DNA of 64,000 bases. Source: Brachybacterium phenoliresistens. Lineage in GTDB: Bacteria; Actinomycetota; Actinomycetes; Actinomycetales; Dermabacteraceae. The stretch covers positions 215,417 through 279,416 of the forward strand of contig NZ_KK069991.1 of NCBI RefSeq assembly GCF_000576425.1, read 5' to 3'. The position numbers and the translations under genes are program-made. This document shows positions 59,088 to 64,000 of the stretch, one piece after another; position 1 is the stretch's first letter, and every line of letters begins with the position of its first letter. The notes beneath the pieces were generated by a model. The model saw nothing but the letters and a program-made list of their open reading frames with translations. It had not been told where the DNA came from and made no database searches.

Positions 59088-59996
59088 TCAGCGGTGCTGG
59101 TCGGCGGCGATGATCGCGTCGTACCCGGCGCGGAAGTCGGGGACCTCGAGCGGGCCCAGCAGCTCGGCCAGCAGCCGGCCGGACAGCACGGTGCCGCCGC
59201 CGCGCCGCGGCTCCAGAGAGGCAGGCAGCGGCAGTTCCAGTCGATCGGCGATGTGCGCGAGGACCTCGCCCAGCAGGGCGGGGGAATCGTCCACGGCGTG
59301 CAGCAGCGGCGGCGGATCCTCGAGGTCCAGCAGCAGCGCGAGGGTGCGCACCAGGTCGGTCTCGTGGATGCGGTTGGTGCGGCGGGAATGGTCGACGGCG
59401 CGACCGGCGCGGACGCCGCGCACCAGGTGGTCCCGGCCGGGGCCGTAGATCCCGGCTGGCCGCACCACGAGGGCGCCGAACAGGTCCCGGGCGCGCTCCT
59501 CCCCGTCCCGCAGGGCGAGCCCGCGCACGCTGGTCGGCTGCGGCACGGCGGCCTCGGTGAGCGGCTCCGCACCGCCGAGGCCCTCGAGCACCCGCGTCGA
59601 GGAGACGAACACCGTGCGTGTCGGGACGCGAGGGAGGACATCGGCCAGATGCCGCAGCGGCGCGCGGTACCCGAGCTCGGCATCGCCCGGCGGCAGCGTG
59701 ATGACCATGGCGTCGACCGCGGGCAACGGCTCCGGCAGCGGCTCGGAGAGGTCGGCGGCGATCGGCACGAAGCCCTCGGGCAGGTCATCGGGCGCGCGGC
59801 GCAGGGCCAGCACCTCGTCCCCGCCCTCGAGCAGCCGCCGACCCAGCCGCGTGCCGAGCTTCCCGCACCCCACCAGCAGCACCCGGCGGACGGGTGCCGG
59901 GGAGCCCGCCGTGCCCGGCAGCTGGGGCGACGCCGAGCGCGGCCGTGGGGGTGCGGCCGGAGGCTCGGCCGGCGGTACGGGGTCGGGGGCGTTCAC
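59088..59996 (-). CDS. NAD(P)-dependent epimerase/SDR-like protein (YeeZ type)
   Basis: A 302-residue oxidoreductase-fold protein. A Pro/Ala-rich start of about 35 residues precedes the Rossmann motif VLLVGCGKLGTRLGRRL, followed by VDAMVITLPPGD and VFVSSTRVLEG. YGPGRDHLV and RIHETDLVRTLALLLD are usual for extended SDRs of the YeeZ group. The catalytic Tyr-x3-Lys is not obvious, as is common in this group. The GTG at 59996 has TACGAT exactly 6 bases upstream and no ribosome binding site. Function unknown. Confidence 0.83.
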   Translation of the reverse strand: MNAPDPVPPAEPPAAPPRPRSASPQLPGTAGSPAPVRRVLLVGCGKLGTRLGRRLLEGGDEVLALRRAPDDLPEGFVPIAADLSEPLPEPLPAVDAMVITLPPGDAELGYRAPLRHLADVLPRVPTRTVFVSSTRVLEGLGGAEPLTEAAVPQPTSVRGLALRDGEERARDLFGALVVRPAGIYGPGRDHLVRGVRAGRAVDHSRRTNRIHETDLVRTLALLLDLEDPPPLLHAVDDSPALLGEVLAHIADRLELPLPASLEPRRGGGTVLSGRLLAELLGPLEVPDFRAGYDAIIAADQHR

Positions 59997-60063
59997 GCAT
60001 CGATCGTAGCGACGGCCGGGTGCGCGGCGGGCGCCGGGCGGGTGCGGGGGTGGGCGCGGCCAT

Positions 60064-60126
60064 CCGCGGGACCAATACGGGGACATGGGCCTCATATCGG
60101 CCTGTGTCCCCGTATTGGTCCCGTGG
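60064..60126. repeat. Large inverted repeat between divergent genes
   Basis: Arms 60064-60085 and 60105-60126 pair at 21 of 22 positions; the central 18 are perfect (GGGACCAATACGGGGACA and its complement), around a 19-base loop. Both flanking genes point away from it, so it is not their terminator. Nothing else like it occurs in the window. The rest of the gap to 60,299 has several GC-rich pairing options but no assigned riboswitch. Confidence 0.8.
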
Positions 60127-60299
60127 ATCGTGGGGGAGGGGGCGGTGCGGGACCCGGTCCGGGGTCGTCCCGGAGCCCCGGAGCAGCGGTGAGGCCCCGC
60201 ACCAGGTCCCGGTGAGATCCCGCACCGGGGAGGGTCACAAGATGTGGTGATGTGTCACGAAGGCTCGGCATATCCCTCCGCCTCTGCTTGACTTCCCCT

Positions 60300-61325
60300 G
60301 TGATCACTCTGGACGGCCTCACCAAGGTCTTCCCCGCACCCGACGGGGGAGACCCCGTCGTCGCGCTCGACGGCATCGACCTCCATGTCGAGCCGGGGCG
60401 CATCCACGGCATCGTGGGCCGCTCCGGCGCCGGGAAGTCCACCCTGATCCGCTGCCTCACCGGGCTCGAGAAGCCCACCCGGGGCCGGGTCGAGGTCGGC
60501 GGCACCGACATCGCCTCCCTCGAGGGCGCGGCGCTGCGCGCGGCGCGTCGGAACATCGGCATGGTGTTCCAGCACGCGAACCTCCTGGACTCGCGCACGG
60601 CCGCGCAGAACATCGGCCATCCCCTCGAGATCGCGGGCGCCTCCCGCGCCCAGCGCGAGCAGCGTGTCGCGGAGCTGGTGGAGCTCGTCGGCCTCCAGGG
60701 CCGGGAGCGGAACCATCCCGCGCAGCTGTCCGGCGGACAGATCCAGCGCGTGGGCATCGCCCGCGGGCTGGCCGCCGAGCCCAAGGTGCTGCTGTGCGAC
60801 GAGCCCACCAGCGCGCTCGACCCCAGCACCACCCGGCAGATCCTCCGGCTGATCCGCGACCTGCGCGAGCGCCTGGGCATCACCGTCGTCATCATCACCC
60901 ACGAGATGAGCGTCGTCCGCGAGATCTGCGACGACGTCACCCTGCTCGAGAACGGCCGCATCACCCAGTCCGGCAGCCTGCTCGAGGTCGCCGCGGACCC
61001 GCACGGCCCGCTCTCCGCGGAGCTGATCCCGCTGCCGCCGGTGCCCACCGGCATCGACGCGACCGTGATCAACTGCGACTACGGCGACTCCGAGACCCTG
61101 CGCACCAGCGAGGACCTGGTGCGGCTGGCCGAGCAGCACGCCGCCGAGGCGACCATCGTCGCCGGCACCATCGAGACCATCGGTGGCCGGCAGGTCGGCC
61201 GGGTGCAGCTGGCGCTGCGCCCGATCGGGGCCGAGGCCGCCTCCGGCATCGGCCGCGAGCAGCTCGCGCAGCTGCTGGGCGAGCTCGAGGACCGCGGCGT
61301 CGTCGCGAGGGAGGTCGTCGCATGA
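60300..61325 (+). CDS. metN: Methionine ABC transporter ATP-binding protein
   Basis: A 341-residue ATPase of the methionine importer: Walker A GRSGAGKST, Q-loop VFQHANLLDSRTA, LSGGQIQRVGIARGLA, Walker B VLLCDEPTSALD and ITHEMSVV. The C-terminal ~80 residues form the NIL (ACT-like) domain that binds methionine and shuts transport off (DATVINCDYGDSETLRTSEDL). The start is GTG 60300 at the family's usual N-terminus (ITLDGLTKVF). No Shine-Dalgarno motif is seen. Its stop overlaps metI by 4 bp. Confidence 0.95.
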   Translation: MITLDGLTKVFPAPDGGDPVVALDGIDLHVEPGRIHGIVGRSGAGKSTLIRCLTGLEKPTRGRVEVGGTDIASLEGAALRAARRNIGMVFQHANLLDSRTAAQNIGHPLEIAGASRAQREQRVAELVELVGLQGRERNHPAQLSGGQIQRVGIARGLAAEPKVLLCDEPTSALDPSTTRQILRLIRDLRERLGITVVIITHEMSVVREICDDVTLLENGRITQSGSLLEVAADPHGPLSAELIPLPPVPTGIDATVINCDYGDSETLRTSEDLVRLAEQHAAEATIVAGTIETIGGRQVGRVQLALRPIGAEAASGIGREQLAQLLGELEDRGVVAREVVA

Positions 61326-62014
61326 GCGAATGGCTGAGCAACCCGGTGTTCACCACCTGGGGCTCCAACACGAGCCTGTGGTCGAACGCCCTGATCACCC
61401 TGTACATGACCTTCGCGACGATGGCGTTCACCGTGCTCGTGGGCGTGCCGCTGGGGCTGCTGCTGTTCGAGACGGAGCGCTCGCGCACCCCCTGGGTCCG
61501 CTGGGTCAACCGCGTGGTCGGCTTCGTCGTGAACGTGGGGCGCTCGTTCCCCTTCATCATCCTCATCATCGCGCTGATGCCCGTGACCCGGGTGATCGTG
61601 GGCCGGGTGACCGGCCCGAACGCGGCGATCTTCGCGCTGACCGTCGCGGCCGTCCCGTTCCTGGCGCGGCTGATCGAGATCAACCTGCGCGAGATCCCCG
61701 CCGGGAAGATCGAGGCGGTGCAGATGATGGGCGCCAGCCGCGCCCAGCTGATCCGCCAGGTGCTGCTGCCGGAGGCGCTGCCCGGCATCGTCGGCTCGAT
61801 CACCACCACCACGATCGCGACCATCGGCTACACCGCCATGGCGGGCGTGGTCGGCGGCAAGGGCCTGGGCGACCTGGCCAACCGCATGGGCTACCAGAGC
61901 TACGACAACGTGGTGATGGTGGCGACGGTCGTGCTGCTGATCGCCATCGTCATCGGCGTGCAGGCCCTCGGCTCGCAGATCGCCCGCGTCGTCGACCATC
62001 GCGCCCGCAGCTGA
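61322..62014 (+). CDS. metI: Methionine ABC transporter permease
   Basis: A 230-residue permease with five helices. NVGRSFPFIILIIALMPVTR and the coupling loop EAVQMMGASRAQLIRQVLLPEALPGIV are diagnostic of MetI, as is GGKGLGDLANRMGYQSY. ATG overlaps the metN stop, as in many metNIQ operons. Confidence 0.96.
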   Translation: MSEWLSNPVFTTWGSNTSLWSNALITLYMTFATMAFTVLVGVPLGLLLFETERSRTPWVRWVNRVVGFVVNVGRSFPFIILIIALMPVTRVIVGRVTGPNAAIFALTVAAVPFLARLIEINLREIPAGKIEAVQMMGASRAQLIRQVLLPEALPGIVGSITTTTIATIGYTAMAGVVGGKGLGDLANRMGYQSYDNVVMVATVVLLIAIVIGVQALGSQIARVVDHRARS

Positions 62015-62069
62015 ACCCCCAGCGCATCCCCTGCTGTTCCCCCTGCCCCATCACCCGCAAGGAGACCCC

Positions 62070-62912
62070 ATGACCACGCTGAACCGACGGACCCTGTTCG
62101 CCTCCGGCGCCGGCCTCGCCGCCCTGACCACCCTCGCCGCCTGCGGCGGCACCGCCGAGGGCCCCACCGAGGAGAACGGCGTCACCGAGATCCGCGTCGG
62201 CGCCTCCCCGAAGCCGCACGCCGAGATCCTCCAGTTCGTCCAGGACAACCTCGCCGAGGCGGCGGGCCTGTCGCTGACGATCACCCCGTACACCGACTAC
62301 CAGATCCCGAACCAGGCCCTGGTGGACGGCGACGACGACGCCAACTACTTCCAGACCCCGAACTTCCTGAAGTCCCAGATGGACGAGAAGGGCTTCGAGC
62401 TGCACGGCTTCGAGGGCATCCACATCGAGCCGCTGGGCCTCTACTCCGAGACCCTGACCAGCATCGACGAGCTGCCCGAGGGCGGCGAGATCGCCATCGC
62501 CAACGACCCGGCCAACCGCGGCCGCGGCCTGGCCCTGCTGGCCAGCTACGACATCATCACCCTCACCGAGGGCGTGGAGCTCACCGTCGCCACCACGAAC
62601 GACATCCAGGACAACCCGAAGAACCTGGAGTTCACCGAGATCGAGGCCGCGCAGATCCCGCGCTCCCTGGCCGACTTCGCCGCCGGCGTCGTCAACGGCA
62701 ACTACGCCCTCGAGGCGGGCCTCAAGCCCTCCGAGGAGGCGCTGATCCTCGAGAAGAGCGAGGACAGCCCCTACTCGAACATGCTCGTGGTGCGCGCGGC
62801 CGATGCGGAGAACCCTGCGCTGGTCAAGCTCGACGAGCTGCTGCACTCCGAGGACGTCAAGACGTTCATCACCGACACCTACACGGACGGCTCGGTGATC
62901 CCGGCCTTCTGA
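62070..62912 (+). CDS. metQ: Methionine-binding lipoprotein
   Basis: A 280-residue lipoprotein of the NlpA/MetQ family. The signal NRRTLFASGAGLAAL ends in a lipobox with Cys25 (LAAC); the RR pair may use Tat. The mature part shows VGASPKPHAEILQFV, IPNQALVDGDDDANYFQT, IAIANDPANRGRGLALL and VVNGNYALEAGL, all typical. AAGGAG lies 5 bases before the ATG. It completes the metNIQ set. Confidence 0.96.
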   Translation: MTTLNRRTLFASGAGLAALTTLAACGGTAEGPTEENGVTEIRVGASPKPHAEILQFVQDNLAEAAGLSLTITPYTDYQIPNQALVDGDDDANYFQTPNFLKSQMDEKGFELHGFEGIHIEPLGLYSETLTSIDELPEGGEIAIANDPANRGRGLALLASYDIITLTEGVELTVATTNDIQDNPKNLEFTEIEAAQIPRSLADFAAGVVNGNYALEAGLKPSEEALILEKSEDSPYSNMLVVRAADAENPALVKLDELLHSEDVKTFITDTYTDGSVIPAF

Positions 62913-62952
62913 GCCGCCACCGCCGCCGCCGCCGAGGCGGCCCGCGCCCCGC

Positions 62953-62995
62953 AGATCGACGGGAGCTTCCCCGGGAGGGGAGCTCCCGTCGATCT
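62953..62995 (+). terminator. Terminator of metNIQ
   Basis: AGATCGACGGGAGCT (62953-62967) pairs perfectly with 62981-62995; CCCC/GGGG extends the stem inside. It begins 40 bases after the metQ stop. Confidence 0.88.
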
Positions 62996-63203
62996 CTGCC
63001 GGGGGTGCGAGCGCCGTCACGCGGCCCGCGTCGGCTGCGTCACGCGCGCACGGCGAACGCCCAGGAACGGGACCTCGGTCCCGCCCGGGAACCCCGGATC
63101 GGCGTAGCGTCGAGGACGTGCCGCCCGCGCGCAGGTGATGTGCAGATAGCGTGCGGATGCGCACGCTGACCGGCGGAAGCGACTCCCGTCACGCCCCTGC
63201 TCG

Positions 63204-63209
63204 GATACT
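63204..63209 (+). promoter_or_regulatory. Candidate -10 box for mevalonate kinase
   Basis: GATACT lies 66 bases before the GTG start. The 280-bp gap from the metQ terminator to the kinase shows no gene. No clear -35 box was placed. Confidence 0.35.
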
Positions 63210-63275
63210 GTGGCAGGCGGCGACAGGCCGGCCGTCGCCCTCCCTTCCCGCTCGAGACTGAGGACGGTTCATACG

Positions 63276-64000
63276 GTGCCCTACTCGCCAGACGACGCCC
63301 CGGACCGCGCCCCCCGGCGCGGCGGCGGCTCCGAGGCGACGCGCGTCCTGGCGACGCCGCGCCGCGGCGGAGGCACGCGGACCGCGCTCGGCTCGCCCGC
63401 GGACCCCGACGCCCAGGACCTCGCCGCCTCGGCCACCGGACTCCATCACGGCTCCGCCCTCACCGACGGGCCCGTCGACGGGGTGGGCCGCTCGCACGGC
63501 AAGGCGATCCTCATCGGCGAGCACGCCGTGGTCTACGGCGCCGCCGCGATCGCGCTGCCGGTCCCCAGCGTGGAGGCGATCGCCCAGGTCGAGCTGCTGC
63601 CGGCGGGGGAGACCAGCCGTCTGACCAGCCGCCTGCACTCGGGGACCTTCGCGACCCTCCCGGCGGAGCTCACCCCGGTCGCCGCCGCCGTCCACGCCGC
63701 CGCCACCGCGGTGGGCCTGGACCCCGACCGCATCCACCTGCGCATCGGCAGCCAGGTGCCCATCGGCCGCGGCATGGGCTCCAGCGCGGCGGTCGCCGCC
63801 GCCGTCGTCGAGGCGGTGGCCGATGCCGCCGGGGCGCAGCTGACCGCCGAGGTGCGCCACGAGCTGATCCAGACCTCCGAGCGCGTCGCCCACGGCAACC
63901 CCAGCGGCCTGGACGCGCGCACCGTCGTCTCCGACCAGCCGGTCCGGTTCCTGCAGCGCCGGCCGCAGGGCTCCGTGCCCGTGGCCCGGCCCACCTCCTT
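63276..64000 (+). CDS. mvk: Mevalonate kinase (N-terminal part, cut by window end)
   Basis: An open frame of 241 codons that runs off the right edge. After a 65-residue Arg/Gly-rich leader comes GKAILIGEHAVVYG, the start motif of GHMP kinases of the mevalonate type, then the ATP loop PIGRGMGSSAAVAAAVVEAV and AHGNPSGLDARTVVSD. It phosphorylates mevalonate in the route to isoprenoids, so this strain probably has the mevalonate pathway, with decarboxylase and phosphomevalonate kinase genes expected to the right. GTG 63276 has GAGGA 12 bases upstream; a second GTG just before GRSHGKAIL would remove the leader and fit the family's usual length. Confidence 0.9.
   Translation, partial: MPYSPDDAPDRAPRRGGGSEATRVLATPRRGGGTRTALGSPADPDAQDLAASATGLHHGSALTDGPVDGVGRSHGKAILIGEHAVVYGAAAIALPVPSVEAIAQVELLPAGETSRLTSRLHSGTFATLPAELTPVAAAVHAAATAVGLDPDRIHLRIGSQVPIGRGMGSSAAVAAAVVEAVADAAGAQLTAEVRHELIQTSERVAHGNPSGLDARTVVSDQPVRFLQRRPQGSVPVARPTS

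Noticed and set aside
60144-60221. Possible riboswitch (GGTGCGGG...CCCGCACC and CCGGTG...CACCGG stems) before metN
   Set aside because: The stems do not match the SAM-I, SAM-II or SAM-IV cores that I know, and no transcript start can be placed upstream of them. A covariance-model search would decide.

Overview
The window is very G+C-rich chromosomal DNA, densely coded on both strands, with strong Shine-Dalgarno motifs on some genes and a TAnnnT box 6-8 bases before the start codon on many others. Together with a DUF222/HNH endonuclease gene, a 6C RNA, a YczR/YczE pair and a mevalonate kinase, this points to an actinobacterium, most likely order Micrococcales (Dermabacteraceae/Brachybacterium-like is my best guess, by inference). 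No rRNA, tRNA, CRISPR array, transposase or phage gene was seen.

Layout. 1-1,505: end of a gluconate permease. 1,795-3,393: DUF222/HNH protein. 3,447-6,390: Fe(II) dioxygenase with a small partner, a divergent AraC regulator and a GntR regulator. 6,524-12,827: hypothetical genes, a beta-lactamase-like protein and a putative murein-peptide set (NlpC/P60, enolase-superfamily dipeptide epimerase, DUF819 permease, DUF3870). 12,915-21,670: two MFS carriers, an esterase, the YczR/YczE pair, an ATP-grasp ligase, a MarR regulator with a clear operator, and a GNAT. 21,723-26,157: a VOC gene broken by one stop codon, a Cys-rich copper-storage-like protein, a degenerate alkaline-phosphatase-superfamily protein and a Ser/Thr kinase. 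26,194-33,973: serine hydrolase, SWIM/SNF2 pair and a MinD-like ATPase. 34,259-34,525: 6C RNA with its own promoter. 34,623-40,527: YibE/F, PepSY and a His-rich secreted protein, then a winged-helix regulator with an unusual leader. 41,084-46,801: upp, AraC-DinB plus a DHFR-fold protein, tadA and a NitT/TauT-type ABC operon. About 46,830-49,010: an A+T-richer island with a secreted trypsin-like protease and a lipoprotein. 49,461-53,878: two-component system with a drug-type ABC exporter. 54,017-58,926: GNAT, cyclase, a deletion scar and a compact arsenic operon with unusual fusions. 59,088-64,000: NAD-dependent epimerase, a large palindrome, metNIQ and the start of mevalonate kinase.

How genes work together. 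Several local circuits can be read directly: AraC/dioxygenase, MarR/MFS and YczR/YczE are divergent regulator-target pairs with inverted repeats or shared promoter space. NlpC/P60, epimerase and permease resemble the Bacillus ykf murein tripeptide recycling set. ArsR-ArsC, ArsC-ArsC and Acr3 form one overlapping arsenate/arsenite resistance unit. HK, RR and ABC genes form one unit with 4-bp start/stop overlaps. Gene decay is visible at the VOC pseudogene (22,029) and at the TetR/hydrolase scar (55,642-55,900).
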